The notes: a model not told the origin generated them from the letters alone. DNA of 64,000 bases from Symbiodinium kawagutii (GCA_009767595.1 VSDK01009724.1:335927-399926), one strand, 5' to 3'. Counted from the stretch's first letter, positions 1-10,083 are shown. Numbers and translations are program-made.

Positions 1-6
1 GAATCG

Positions 7-130
7 ATATATGGCTATGGGTCAATATTAACCATCAATAATGGTGGTTAATAACCAACAAAACTATAGGGAAAACAATGGTTCATGACGGGGGAACCAG
101 GGTACAGGGTTTTGACCCACAGCCATATAT
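7..130 (+). mobile_element. Family A TIR element, copy 1 (complete)
   Basis: A 124-bp element with 19-bp terminal inverted repeats (7-25 and 112-130, one mismatch) built on ATGGCTATGGGTCAA. The interior shares the order TTAACC, GGGAAAACAATGGTT, GGGGAACCAGG, GGTACAGGGTTTTGACCC with five other copies in the window. No coding capacity, so a non-autonomous, MITE-like element is likely. GT (in GGGTCAA) and AG (in CACAGCC) lie at mirrored positions in the two TIRs. Confidence 0.9.
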
Positions 131-654
131 AACCAGCAGTTAACCAGCGATATCATCCATGATATAAGCTATATTAGGGATATTTGGACATATGGGTTGT
201 CAATCCATATGCATCCATGTAGTTATATGATTGTAGTCCTTAACAAGTATAGTTTACATGATTTGATTTGATTTAACAAATACGTATATGGATAGGTACC
301 GATTTTTACTGGTTAATCAATAGAATGGGACAATAATCCATAATCGCTTCTCAATCCAAATGCAAATCGATTCCTGATCGATATGGATGGATACGTGATC
401 CATCATGATACATGTATACATCAATAAATACAGCTAATATTTATTATGCAGTATATCTATATGTGTATACATAAACATATGGATCCTAACCAAAATAGTT
501 AAATCTGTGTGTTTCACTTTGCTATACTTTGTCAAGTTAACAGCTGGGTTGATTTCGTACCTCTATTGCTATCCTCACTAAGGCTGTGCAATTGATGACT
601 ACCGAAATTACCCCAAACAGTTTGTGTCTCACAATCCAATCCACAAGCGCTGGG
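131..654. other. AT-rich intergenic sequence
   Basis: Degenerate TAACCA, ATATGG and TATA-type words with no convincing coding frame. A small palindrome with CATATGG and CCATATG arms lies near 190-213. Confidence 0.5.
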
Positions 655-742
655 TTGGTTGATGTGAAAATCTACGTTGGAAAATCTGGTCATAAGAACA
701 AAGCCAATCCGGGTTTCCCAGGTCGATTTGCCCATCAACCAG
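655..742 (+). mobile_element. Family D TIR element, copy 1
   Basis: An 88-bp inverted-repeat element. The left arm (TTGGTTGATGTGAAAATCTAC) and the reverse complement of the right arm (CTGGTTGATGGGCAAATCGAC) match over about 20 bp with few changes. The inner right arm, GGGTTTCCCAGGTCGATTT, recurs inverted at 20.17 kb, where the same arm structure is seen. Confidence 0.7.
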
Positions 743-764
743 TGATGAACCAACCTATTTACCA

Positions 765-910
765 TCAGTCAAGCAACCATTAACCAGCCATTAACCATCG
801 TAGAATCAGGCATTGCCCATCAGTTCACAAACCACTAAAATCCATTTACCATCAATTAACCAACCACCGAACATGACTTAATCAACCATTAACCATCAGT
901 AAGCCAGCAT
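765..910. repeat. Degenerate AACCATTAACC repeat
   Basis: Many imperfect copies of CCATTAACCATC or CCAGCCATTAACC in a row. The same loose AACCAT vocabulary recurs near 13.4, 17.8, 38.4, 47.8 and 62.5 kb. Confidence 0.6.
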
Positions 911-966
911 TAACCATCACTTCAGCAGCCATTCACCCAGCATTTCCTGGATCCTTCACCACCAAT

Positions 967-1070
967 GACCCGCAACCCGAACAGCTGCCGCACCCTCTCA
1001 ACTCCACGCTGCTCAGCTGAGAGCTGACGATGCAAATGCAACCTGTCCCGATGGCTGGGTGACCAGCTGA
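967..1070 (+). CDS. Candidate exon, unknown product
   Basis: A GC-rich block in AT-rich surroundings. The frame beginning CCC GCA ACC encodes PATRTAAAPSQLHAAQLRAD and continues for about 12 more residues to TGA. It is rich in codons starting with A/G and ending in C/T. The opposite strand (922-1140) is also open, so strand and boundaries are uncertain. The product is not recognised. Confidence 0.3.
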
Positions 1071-1139
1071 GTACCCACAACCGGACGACATGCAACGAGG
1101 CCAGCAGGCTCCAAGCACTCACTACCACCAGGGGGTTCA

Positions 1140-1545
1140 TTTCGTTGGTACTGGCTAGCTGATCTAGCTATATTTGGTCCCATGATTCACCTCTAGCACC
1201 CTATGAGCTACTAATCTTCAAGATTGAAAATTCTTCAGCATAAATGCAGCTGACCAATATTGACGAATGTTGGCCATGGATGCTTGGCACGCCAAACCAG
1301 CTGACGAATCTGGGGATATCAGCAGGTTTCAAAACAATTCAAGTTGTTGAACACCGGTGAATAAATATATGCATGATAAATATCTGAATGCATATGCATA
1401 TGAATATACAGTGTATAGATAGACAATCGATTAAGTTATATCATATCAGTTGATAGAAATATCCGTATTTCGTATAGATACATGCCGTATATAATATATA
1501 TATATATAGCGCATTCATACATATAGTACATTAAATGATCTGCAA
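1140..1545. other. AT-rich noncoding with TA microsatellite
   Basis: No coding signal. A TA run lies at about 1493-1509 and ATGCATATGCATATG-type words precede it. Confidence 0.5.
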
Positions 1546-1749
1546 ATGTGCCACCCCGCTCCATCTCTGCCCATCAGCTTCTCATCACATCTTCGCCATG
1601 CTTCGCCGCTTCGCCTCCATCGTGTTTTCGGATCTCTCGAAGTCTCTGCTCCGCCCACAGCACCAAAGCATCCAGGCTGCGCTTTTCTCGCTGAAAAGAC
1701 ACCTGGCCAATGGCAATGGCGTATCCCAGCAAATGCCATCTATGGTTGA
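1546..1749 (+). CDS. Small ORF, 67 aa, unknown
   Basis: An ATG-initiated frame of 67 codons ending in TGA over a GC-rich block. The second half (RVFGSLEVSAPPTAPKHPGC and onward) has coding-like codon structure. No signal peptide, membrane segment or known motif is visible. The reverse strand is open over the same block, so the strand is not certain. Confidence 0.38.
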   Translation: MCHPAPSLPISFSSHLRHASPLRLHRVFGSLEVSAPPTAPKHPGCAFLAEKTPGQWQWRIPANAIYG

Positions 1750-2640
1750 TGGAGTTTATAGTTTATGGTTCATATATAGTCAGTGAATAGCAATCAATTG
1801 ACGTCAATTTCATATTCCAGGCAATTGTTCGTACTTGTTCGTAAGAAATAAGCAGTTCGAAAACACGGATAAGATCTTCTGATCTGAAACATCACACGTT
1901 CTGTCCACGTTGCCAAAACTTACCGGTGTAAAAAAGTTTGGAAGTGTGAAAAAAACATGCCAACCAAAACTGGACTTCTATCACGTGTTTTGCCTGATCT
2001 GTTTCCTTAGTAATTTAATGATTGTATCCATCTGATTTACTGTAGATTTTTGTTGTGAATATTGTTCTTTCGCAAGGTTTCGAAATTGTTTTTGATTCAC
2101 AACATGTCGAAGCCTACTCTCAAACACTTGTTCCGATTCATCTGTTAAATGAAAAACAATATGGTTTGATATCCCGCAACATGGTTCGGACTGTTTTTCG
2201 GCCGTTCGCTGTTCTTTTCGTGAAACTGTGGACACAATCAAAAGTGTGCAATCAACAAAAATGCATCCGTTCATCTACAATATATTTCAGATTAAGATCC
2301 CGCCAAACAATGAATACAAACGAACACTCTTTGCATCTCCGCCAGTGTATGCAAAATATATGTATACATATATATGTCTGTATAATGACATATACGCACC
2401 TTAAATATGCCAGTACACAAATGTATATGAACAGGCACGTAACGGCACATATGAATAAAGCCTATTCATATATGTTTGGTATATGCAATTGTGTAAAAAG
2501 ATACGGATACCGGTAAATATGGATAAAATTCTATGCAAACATTGTCTATACATGTGTGTACCTGCATTGGAGATGAACATCTACTATATTCTGCTATACT
2601 GTACTATGCTGTAGGCTCATGAGCAAATTAACAACCTGCA
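1750..2640. other. AT-rich noncoding stretch
   Basis: No supported gene. The longer open frames here are AT-rich and look accidental. TATACATATATATG-type runs occur near 2357-2470. Confidence 0.45.
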
Positions 2641-2644
2641 GCGC

Positions 2645-2733
2645 TTAGCGCCATGTCTTTCGTCGCACGGCCTCTATGCGCACCACCTCTCCATCGCTGC
2701 CCATCGGGCCCTGGGTGCTGCTTGGGACCCCCC
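2645..2733 (-). CDS. Candidate terminal exon, unknown
   Basis: Minus strand. After the acceptor-like CGAACCACAG, the frame reads GVPSSTQGPMGSDGEVVRIE then AVRRKTWR and TAA. Codons are strongly GC-ending and purine-first, unlike the flanks. Only about 29 codons, so this is a terminal exon at most. No function can be assigned. Confidence 0.38.
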
Positions 2734-3153
2734 CTGTGGTTCGCTGGGTAGCGGTTGAACTCAGATGAATGGCGAACGAAAATCGCGAGCTGGTTGACCG
2801 AGACCCGTCCGTGTGCAAAATGGATCAAAATGAAGCCTTTTGCTGATATTTGCTTGTGAAAGGATTGTAAATTCCACATGCACTGAATATCTAATATCAA
2901 AAGATTGCAAAATACTAACTCAGCAGCGTGACAACGTAACAACGTACGACAACTCACTGATACAGGCAGCCACAACCAAAATGGTTGCTAATAATATGTA
3001 CTAGTTTTCCATACAAAAACATGGAACTGCATGACCACAGATAGTTTCAAGCCGTGTGGCACCACGCTTCGTGCTCAGCTGATCAAGTAGATGACATCAG
3101 CAGTCCCATGGGAGACCAGAACATGGCGAATGCCAACTGGTGATGTTTCCTAC

Positions 3154-3257
3154 TGGCAAACTAACCTGGAAGTGGATAATCCCCATGTATAATCCGAAGA
3201 CCAGCTAGACATGATGCTAGACATGATGGATCTTCCACTTCCAGATTAATTTGTCGG
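3154..3257 (+). mobile_element. Family H TIR element, copy 1
   Basis: A 104-bp element with about 22-bp TIRs: left TGGCAAACTAACCTGGAAGT, right complementary with a few mismatches (ACTTCCAGATTAATTTGTCG). It contains a short internal duplication (CTAGACATGATG). A second copy with the same TIR sequence is at 52409-52499. Confidence 0.75.
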
Positions 3258-3755
3258 AAAATAATCCTCTGGAGAGTCGCTTTATCAGGAAACGGATCTT
3301 TCTGATTCTTTTTGGGGGTCTCCGATGTCAAAATGCAAGTGGTTCATCAATCGTTGAGTAGCAAGATCCGCAGAGCAAGGCGGTTGCAACCTAGTTCATG
3401 GTCGTGGCAATAATCATTGGATGCCATTGAGTTGGTTCATGTGGAAATGAAAAGGAAACTCGAGCTCTAAGTGAAATTGTGTCCTGGGCTATGATTCCGT
3501 AATTTCTGCGAAAACATCACAGTGGAATTGAAGAAACAGGGGAAAGGAATCCAGCTGGGGATGAAATACAAACCTGACATGAAACTCATATTGAAGCCAG
3601 AGCCCCGGCGCGTTGAAACTCAAAAGGTTTAGAGCATCCCCTAATGAACCCAAAAATTAAATGGCTGCTTTCAAACCTCATCGTTGCCAAATACACATCT
3701 TCTTTGCTTAGTTGACTGAGACCAGTCTAACCACCAATAGAAAGAAAGGAATTCC
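3258..3755. other. Noncoding stretch, nothing recognised
   Basis: Moderate GC content with no convincing frame, repeat or element. Confidence 0.4.
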
Positions 3756-3977
3756 TTGAACAAAAAAAGAACATACTGCCAACTTGATCAACCCTTGTAT
3801 AACTCCGTGGCGATACACCAATCATCCACGCAGCTTAGTTTACGCCGGAACCCCCACTCTCCTGCCACCATTGCGGGCCTTGGCAAAGAGTTCCGACAAA
3901 TAGTTTTCCAATTCCTTCAGCATCCAGCTGGCAACGAATGGTTGACATGTGTTGTGGTTCATGTTGACATTTGTTGA
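3756..3977 (+). CDS. Candidate coding segment, unknown
   Basis: Open for 73 codons to TGA without an ATG at the 5' end, so an internal or terminal exon if real. The best part is SPATIAGLGKEFRQIVFQFL followed by QHPAGNEWLTCVVVHVDIC. No domain recognised. Confidence 0.35.
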   Translation: MNKKRTYCQLDQPLYNSVAIHQSSTQLSLRRNPHSPATIAGLGKEFRQIVFQFLQHPAGNEWLTCVVVHVDIC

Positions 3978-4773
3978 GACACATGGCAAATCCTATCTTC
4001 TACAACATGGCAAATATAGGTGGCTCTGATTGGATCCCCCATCACACCGATCACACCAGTCGAGGCATATATTAAAGGCCACCAGATTTTTTCGCCCATA
4101 GAACTGATAGTCAGATGTGGAAGAAAACGAAGAACACGTGCGTATGAAAAATCGAATCAAAGTTATACTATAATTCTGATTGTAAAGGAATGATAAAGTA
4201 ATCAAATACTTAATCAGAGTTATAGTCAGGGATACATAATTAAAGTATACAATTCAATGAAGCCAATTGCTTTGGCCATTAAGAGCTTCACATTTCAACT
4301 GCAGGTCTTGGTCCATGAGCCCAGCAACACTGGTCGACGGAATCTGGTGACAGGCCCAAGTCATTGTAGGTTGGGGTGGTTCACGGTTCGTATTCGATGA
4401 CCCTAGGTGAAGGTCAACCATTTGTATTATTGACTGGTTAGAATCGACCGTTTAGCTGGGTCTACAACTATTCGTAGGGTCATCAACCCTTTATATGGTC
4501 TACAAAGTTGCGACCCCTTTGTATCAATTGGTGATGTAATCCACCATTTAGCCCTACTTGTATCTGCCATAAATTAACCAATTGTCCGAGCTGTGAACCA
4601 ACTCGTCTACTTGGGGTGAGGGCTATGGAGGTAATCTGTATATATATATATATATGCATGCAATATATATGCATGCACACTCTCAATTACTATATACGGA
4701 TGGACAAATATGGACAAACCAGCTGTTGTCCCATTGGGGTCAGCAGATTCCCTTCTTCAAAATTTCATCCCAG
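3978..4773. other. Noncoding stretch with TA/ATGCATGC microsatellite
   Basis: AT-rich sequence. A TA tract at about 4637-4655 is followed by two ATGCATGCA-type units. GGTCAACCATTTGTA-like words recur loosely between 4410 and 4560 without forming a clear array. Confidence 0.45.
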
Positions 4774-4977
4774 GTATCGCCCGATTTTCAAAAAAGATAC
4801 TTGTTTCGCGCAAACTTTAGTTGTGCTGATGACGTGGCATGTGACATGTTGTCTTTAAATCCATCCCCTACCATTTCACTCCCCGCTTTGGCTATTTGTG
4901 AAGGCACTTCCTTATCCCGGTCGCCCGCTGTTTGCCATGATGCCTGCTTGCCCATTGGCAAAGCTTTGTGCTTGTGA
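4774..4977 (+). CDS. Candidate Cys-rich exon, unknown
   Basis: Following the acceptor-like TTTCATCCCAG, an in-phase frame of 67 codons ends in TGA. It reads VSPDFQKRYLFRANFSCADD and continues with seven cysteines in the remaining 47 residues (ending PIGKALCL). Codon pattern is coding-like. Cysteine spacing suggests a secreted or metal-binding fold, but this is inference. Confidence 0.42.
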   Translation, partial: VSPDFQKRYLFRANFSCADDVACDMLSLNPSPTISLPALAICEGTSLSRSPAVCHDACLPIGKALCL

Positions 4978-5079
4978 TTTTCATTTGCGAATTCCCAACT
5001 GCACTTAGCCTGTTAGACAATCAACCTAACGAATCATCGTAAATACTGGGGGAAATACTTAAAACCGCCAACCAGCTAT

Positions 5080-5367
5080 GTGTGTTTTTGCACCATAGGA
5101 ATCCTGAAGCAACAGTCAGTTTGGCATCTTTCAATGCCAGATTTACAGCTGGTCCTGTTGTTTGCTTTCAGCTCCACCGCTGAAGCATGCCCACGCCTGC
5201 GCGGCAGCACCAAGATTAGCATCAACATCAAACCGGTGAATCACATCTTGCGATACCCATACCCTCCTACCATGGCAGAATCAACGCCCTCCAAGCGACT
5301 AAAATTCTGTCATCTGCCCTTCTGGTGCCTGTTTTTCTTTCATTTGTTCAATGTGGAATTTACATAG
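5080..5367 (+). CDS. Candidate ORF with signal-like segment
   Basis: A frame of 95 codons to TAG. A hydrophobic stretch, LQLVLLFAFSSTAEA, resembles a signal peptide ending before CPRLRGSTKISINIKPVNHI. The 5' codon is GTG, so the true start or an upstream exon is unclear; an ATG two bases upstream is in another frame. Product unknown. Confidence 0.38.
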   Translation: MCFCTIGILKQQSVWHLSMPDLQLVLLFAFSSTAEACPRLRGSTKISINIKPVNHILRYPYPPTMAESTPSKRLKFCHLPFWCLFFFHLFNVEFT

Positions 5368-5465
5368 GAGTATCTCTAAAGATACAAAACCAACACAATG
5401 GTTCGCAAGTGTCATTAAGTGTGAATAGACGTGCTAAACATACTTAGCAAACTAGTGCATATTAA

Positions 5466-5690
5466 TCAATGATAGGGCCTAAAAAGGCCGACTGCTTTGT
5501 TTTTCCAAGAAACATGTCTGTTTGCACCACTTAATGTTTCAAAACAAAAAACATGACGCGCACTTAGACCCAACCGTAATTGATCCAAATGAGCCAACAA
5601 CCAATGGTAGAAACTACTAGTGTCGGGTGGTGAGCCTTTAATGTAAACATGTAGGACCATATACTGCAAGAATTGCATTTTCAATTTCAA
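5466..5690 (-). CDS. Candidate coding segment, unknown
   Basis: Minus-strand frame of 74 codons without an ATG at its 5' end. Middle section: SPPDTSSFYHWLLAHLDQLR. No recognised motif; could be an exon or a chance frame. Confidence 0.3.
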   Translation of the reverse strand: MKLKMQFLQYMVLHVYIKGSPPDTSSFYHWLLAHLDQLRLGLSARHVFCFETLSGANRHVSWKNKAVGLFRPYH

Positions 5691-5989
5691 GCTTACTCTG
5701 TACCTTTTCAGGCTGTACTAAATCATTTGCACTGATGATACCATCATAACCCTGGCCTGGTGGTTCATGTCATAAGTTGGCTCGAAGCAACGCTATATGT
5801 GCATCTGATCTCCTTGTAGATGGGTACCCCATGGTACCCCCCTAATGAAAATAAACCTAGGCTTAGCATTACTGCACTCCAGGTTTAAGATTAATAAACC
5901 TATAAAAATCCCAGGCGATTTTCCTTGGTCCTGAGATTCGCGAGATGCTACTGGCAAGGTGACCTTCCCATGGGGAGTAGATGGTCATG

Positions 5990-6195
5990 TGGTGAACAGT
6001 CATGGTGAAAATGGGAATTGAATGACATTAATGTTGACTACAATCATGAGGATTAGTAGTTAATCATGGTGAACATTGATAAATGTTAAATTATGGTGAA
6101 TTGAATAAATGCTTCGTGGTGAAAAGTTGCTGAATGTTGATCATGATCACAATGAATCCTAAGTAGTCATGGTTTATCATGGTGAATATGAGTTT
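5990..6195. repeat. Degenerate ATCATGGTGAA repeat
   Basis: ATCATGGTGAA-like units recur at irregular spacing with TTAAT- and GAAT-rich linkers. No coding potential. Confidence 0.55.
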
Positions 6196-6361
6196 ATATT
6201 GCTGCTTCAAGCACCATTATCATCATGTCATGGTTCAAAACATAAACGTTGCCCAAAATGGATATGATCAATGTGGATATGATCATGGTTACAACTGTGT
6301 ACATATGTGTACATTGACGTTTGATGATCATTGTGATCATTGGTAAGGGGGAATGATTTAT

Positions 6362-6397
6362 ATCCGCCGACCCCTGCCGTAGCCAAGGCAGGGGCGG
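6362..6397 (+). repeat. 36-bp hairpin repeat, copy 1
   Basis: An exact 36-bp duplicate of 6732-6767. It contains a perfect 8-bp stem, CCCCTGCC, then an 8-base loop, then GGCAGGGG. It begins with CCGCCGACCCCT, which appears inverted at 7605-7616. Confidence 0.9.
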
Positions 6398-6731
6398 GCG
6401 CCCAGCACCGTTAGGACAAAGAAGGTTGGTTGATAGCAGCCTTTCCCCTTGCAAACCTCCTGGCTTGGACACCCCGGGAGGATGACGGCTTCCAGACTTC
6501 AAACCAACAACCAACATGACGCGCAAGAAGCAGCTTTAGCTGTGCTGGTGGAAAAAATGTTGTTTATAATGATTCATGAATGTTAGATCAACGTTCATTT
6601 AACCAGTAACCACCATGAATTTAATCAGCGCTGGCAATGTACCAAAAAATATGTTCGGATGCTGAATTGGAAAAGAATCTCCGAACAGCCAAACGTTGTG
6701 TTATTGACATCCCCCAGCTTTGACTTGTGAA

Positions 6732-7616
6732 ATCCGCCGACCCCTGCCGTAGCCAAGGCAGGGGCGGCGCCTGGGACCACCGAAGGTGTGGACTTCGTTT
6801 TCGAACCATGCTAACCCATGCCATGCGTACGCAGTTGCTCTCTCCAACCCCTTTCCCACACTGCCCTCACTCCAACTTCTTTCCCACACTGCCCTCATGC
6901 CAACCCCTGCGATGCCCAAGCAATTGCTTCACACACTCCAACCCCTTGTCCACATCGCCCTCAGTGCGGGGCACGAAACCGTGGCGAACATCCTCAATCG
7001 GAAGGCCGTAGCATCTCTTTTAACCGCCTGGGCACCAAACCTTGGCGAACGAACAAGTGTGCTTTGTCATGGCCAATGCTATGGCAATATGGCCACCACG
7101 GATGATCGGAAGGCCGTAGCATCTGTTTTTAAGGTCCTTCAAACCTGCCGGTTGGCCGGCTTCAAACGCCCCCCAAACGTCTCCTCAGCCCGCCCGGGCA
7201 CCGAACCTTGGCGAACAACTGCTTTGTCATGGCCAATGCTATGGCAATATGGCCACCACGGATGATCGGAAGGCCGTAGCATCTGTTTTTAAGGTCCTTC
7301 AAACCTGCCGGTTGGCCGGCTTCAAACGCCCCCCAAACGTCTCCTCAGCCCGCCCGGGCACCGAACCTTGGCGAACAATTGCTTTGTCATGGCCAATGCT
7401 ATGGCAATATGGCCACCACGGATGATCGGAAGGCCGTAGCATCTGTTTTAAGGTCCTTCAAACCTGCCGGTTGGCCGGCTTCAAACGCTCCCCAAACGTC
7501 TCCTCAGCCCGCCCGGGCACCGAACCTTGGCGAACAACTGCTTTGTCATGGCCAATGCTATGGCAATATGGCCACCACGGATGATCGGAAGGCCCTAGCA
7601 AGAGAGGGGTCGGCGG
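6732..7616 (+). mobile_element. Satellite-bearing element with inverted ends
   Basis: Starts with the 36-bp hairpin repeat (6732-6767) and ends with AGGGGTCGGCGG (7605-7616), the exact reverse complement of its first 12 bases after AT. Between them lie a segment with repeated TTCCCACACTGCCCTCA-type words (6840-6960) and the 160-bp tandem array. A Helitron- or TIR-type satellite carrier is possible; no transposase is seen. Confidence 0.6.
6996..7599 (+). repeat. 160-bp tandem satellite, about 3.7 units
   Basis: Units starting GCTTTGTCATGGCCAATGCT at 7061, 7221, 7381 and 7540 (periods 160, 160, 159), preceded by a shorter divergent partial unit. Copies are nearly identical, differing by an ACAACTG/ACAATTG change, one T deletion and a few others. 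Frames crossing it are by-products of the repeat. Confidence 0.95.
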
Positions 7617-7865
7617 CACCCGGGCGCTAGCCCATTCTATAACAATCATTACTAACCATCACATGTAGGAACCATCAATATTCACCAGTCTTGCCCTTTA
7701 TTCACCAGTTTGTTGGTTACTTTCAACTGGTTTCCCAGCAAAACAAATGGTTTTATCTGTGTATGTCTTCTTAAAATTGATTGACTCACTGTCATACTAT
7801 CTGCATGCCGCCGTGGGCACCACTGCCACGCATCTTTTGCCTTACGCTGCCTGAATCTCAATTGG

Positions 7866-8191
7866 TCATGTTCTTTCTTGACGATCTTGTGAGACATATT
7901 TCTCAATGGCCTTGAGCTTGAAAGGTCTGTCGGAGACAGCCTTCGAGACGTCGTAGGCTGCCTCAGTCACACCTTTTAGGCTCAAAGCCATTGAGAACAT
8001 AAACCACCAAACTGTGAACTAGCTGGAGGGAACAAACATGAAGGCATAGTATTGCAACATCAGTTGCGTTGCGGCCTTGGTGCTCTTCTCTGACAGGATG
8101 ACTTGCAAGTCGTCTGTGGCCAGAATTTCAGGAAGCCGCTGCGCTGCTGCTGCGCCGACATTGCGAAGATGCCCGCGGAAACAATAGCAAA
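7866..8191 (-). pseudogene. Gene-like segment with stop and frame change
   Basis: Two coding-like frames join here on the minus strand. The first (8191 down) reads FAIVSAGIF; from 8168 a shifted frame reads LRNVGAAAAQRLPEILATDD, then LQVILSEKSTKAATQLMLQY and YAFMFVPSS. A TAG follows at 8021-8019, and the same frame resumes as FTVWWFMFSMALSLKGVTEA up to TGA at 7868-7866. This suggests a decayed gene, sequence errors, or very short introns. A multi-pass membrane protein (XK-like layout) is only a guess. Confidence 0.5.
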
Positions 8192-8229
8192 CTGGAAATC
8201 TACTTAGTTCTAGTCAGCAAATGAGTTTC

Positions 8230-8394
8230 TTATAACTGGAAATTTCCAGTCAGGATGAAGTGAATGATGGAGTGAATGATCCCGTTCAAATCCAAAAGCA
8301 CGTGCAAAACAAATGGGAACAAAGTAAGGGCAACAAACTTCAGCTGTTTGAACAGAGTCACTTCCTCAGATTCCTTTTTGGAGCTCACACCTTC
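8230..8394 (-). CDS. Exon-like membrane segment
   Basis: Minus strand. Frame SSKKESEEVTLFKQLKFVAL then TLFPFVLHVLLDLNGIIHSI and IHFILTGNFQL, TAA at 8232-8230. One or two hydrophobic helices are likely. ATTTCCAGTT occurs at its 3' end and again at 8200-8190 just before the next coding-like segment, so an intron bounded by a short direct repeat may separate them. Probably part of the same gene as 7866-8191. Confidence 0.5.
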   Translation of the reverse strand, partial: EGVSSKKESEEVTLFKQLKFVALTLFPFVLHVLLDLNGIIHSIIHFILTGNFQL

Positions 8395-8395
8395 T

Positions 8396-8603
8396 TCAGG
8401 TCTTTGCAAATCTCCAGCGGAGGGGGTCCTCTGGGACAAGGGGACCTGAGAGCCAGGTGCCCAAGAGGACCCCGACCACAGCACGTGGCAGCGGACAGCA
8501 ACGAGGGAACACCGTCCCGCTGTCCGGTTGGAGGTGCGGAGGTACCAGGGCCTCCAGATCCTCCAGGCAGTGTAGGAGCCTGCACTCGCCACGTCCAGGC
8601 CGG
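8396..8603 (-). CDS. GC-rich exon-like segment
   Basis: Minus-strand frame CRLLHCLEDLEALVPPHLQP, then DSGTVFPRCCPLPRAVVGVL and LGTWLSGPLVPEDPLRWRF, TGA at 8398-8396. Strong GC3 and purine-first codons. A different minus-strand frame over the same bases is also open, so phase is provisional. No family recognised. Confidence 0.42.
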
Positions 8604-8669
8604 TCGCCTTGTCAGACCAGCAGCCAGGGTGGCAAGCCGTCGCGACTTGCGGCAACAAACGCCGGTAGG

Positions 8670-8912
8670 TCAAGCACGATCCAAACAGCCAGGCGCATGC
8701 ACCACCCAGGAAGGCGCATGTTCCACTCGTTGCATCGAGCCGCGGACCAACCCGTGCTGCCTGGTGTAACGAGGCGGTCGGGGAAGAGCCGCAGACTGCA
8801 GCAGCTCCCAGGTGACCCCACGGTGGGCCACAGCCTTGGTCACCTCCTTGGGCAACGCCTCCTTGGAGTCACTGGAAGTACCGGGCGTGCCGCTGAGCTG
8901 CGGGACTCTTGA
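8670..8912 (-). CDS. GC-rich exon-like segment
   Basis: Minus-strand frame GTPGTSSDSKEALPKEVTKA, VAHRGVTWELLQSAALPRPP, then RYTRQHGLVRGSM and onward to TGA at 8670. Codon use is strongly coding-like. The family F inverted-repeat element lies directly upstream (8951-9081), so the 5' end may have been separated or interrupted by it. Product unknown. Confidence 0.48.
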   Translation of the reverse strand, partial: SRVPQLSGTPGTSSDSKEALPKEVTKAVAHRGVTWELLQSAALPRPPRYTRQHGLVRGSMQRVEHAPSWVVHAPGCLDRA

Positions 8913-8950
8913 ACCAGCTGATTCACCAGCGAAACAGTGCGTAACAGTGT

Positions 8951-9081
8951 AGCCACAGATGTTTGAACCATTCATTGAGATTCAGAATGACTTATCAACA
9001 TTGATAAGTAAGGCTTATAGATATTTGATAAACCTTAAAAAACCAGTTGCTGATTAAGAATGGCTTATCAAACATCTGTAG
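8951..9081 (+). mobile_element. Family F inverted-repeat element
   Basis: Left arm AGCCACAGATGTTTGAACCA and right arm GGCTTATCAAACATCTGTAG are inverted around an exact 12-bp core (ACAGATGTTTGA). A nested palindrome ACTTATCAA-CA-TTGATAAGT lies near 8990-9009. About 131 bp, noncoding. Confidence 0.65.
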
Positions 9082-9960
9082 CCATCCTTAATCATCCACT
9101 GCTATCCCCCGCTATCCACCAGCACTCGGATTCGTTTCTGAAGCAATTGGCTTAGCAACCAGTTTCCTAAACATGATCAAAGAAGATCCGCCAATATCAA
9201 TATCAACCAATATGAAGAATTCCCCAACCAATAAACCCCAGTATTCTTAAATGAGACCAACCAATTCAATCAACCCTCTCAAAGTATGAAAACGAGCTCA
9301 ACAATTCTCAAACCTGACCACCAGCTCTTCAGCCACCCTCTCAGAATGCACCTCCGACAGGGCAGGGGCGTAAATACCGCAGAAGGCTCTCGATGGTTTG
9401 GCACGGTCAAAGCAGAGATGGAGGTAAACCTCGGCAGGGCACTGAATAGCTGACCATTGAAGCGTCGAATGCATAGCTGCACTGCATAGCTGTATGTTTG
9501 GGACAGCACTGCATAGCTATATGTCTGGGACAAGTATGTATAGTACATAAATGCATTTGAAAACATTAACAAACTGTTTTCACAAGATAGCTGCATGTTC
9601 TAAAATAATTTTTCGCAACCTAATAAAACTGCTTGATCTTGAGGGATTGCCTTGGATTCGTGAAATAACGATGATCATAATCCCTTCAATCATTTTCTAT
9701 CCGTGATTAATTACGGCTAATATTGACGCGGCCAGCGCATATCAATCCACCTCAAAGTGCCCCTGGCTGTTGTAGCGGGTACAAATAATATTGACAATAG
9801 CTCGGTACAAGCAGCTACCAGTCTGTGTAGAAGCAATCAATCAGCAACTCGTAAGGAAAACACGGGGAGTCACTGCTTCTATTCCAGGCCGAGGGCTTAC
9901 GAGGCATAAGTCTTGCTTGACAGCAGACTCGACAGACTCCTCCATTTTAAGAGGTAACAA
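9082..9960. other. Noncoding stretch, nothing firm
   Basis: No supported gene. A short duplication of CATAGCTGTATGTTTGGGACAGCACTG-type words lies near 9474-9535. Confidence 0.4.
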
Positions 9961-10083
9961 ACGGATTTGTTCAAATTAAATGGGGGTACCCCCAAATCAT
10001 CCAATCTTAATCAATATTAGGAATTAACAAACCATCCATTCGATCCATTCTTGGGGTTTCCCCTATTTCGAGAAACACCCACA
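9961..10083 (+). mobile_element. Family B element, diverged copy
   Basis: The interior matches family B: GGGGGTACCCCCAAATCATC on the left and TTGGGGTTTCCCCTATTTCG on the right, then AGAAACACCCAC. The left TIR is badly eroded (ATTTGTTCAAATTAAATG). Confidence 0.6.

Noticed and set aside
6376..6384. CCGTAGCCA within the hairpin repeat also matches the spliced-leader start.
   Set aside because: Nine bases only, and fully explained by the hairpin loop.
7061..7599. Regular repeats considered as a CRISPR array.
   Set aside because: Whole 160-bp units are near-identical with no unique spacers; this is a tandem satellite.
7379..7630. Open frames of 80-160 codons across the 160-bp satellite.
   Set aside because: They follow the repeat period and have no non-repetitive coding signal.
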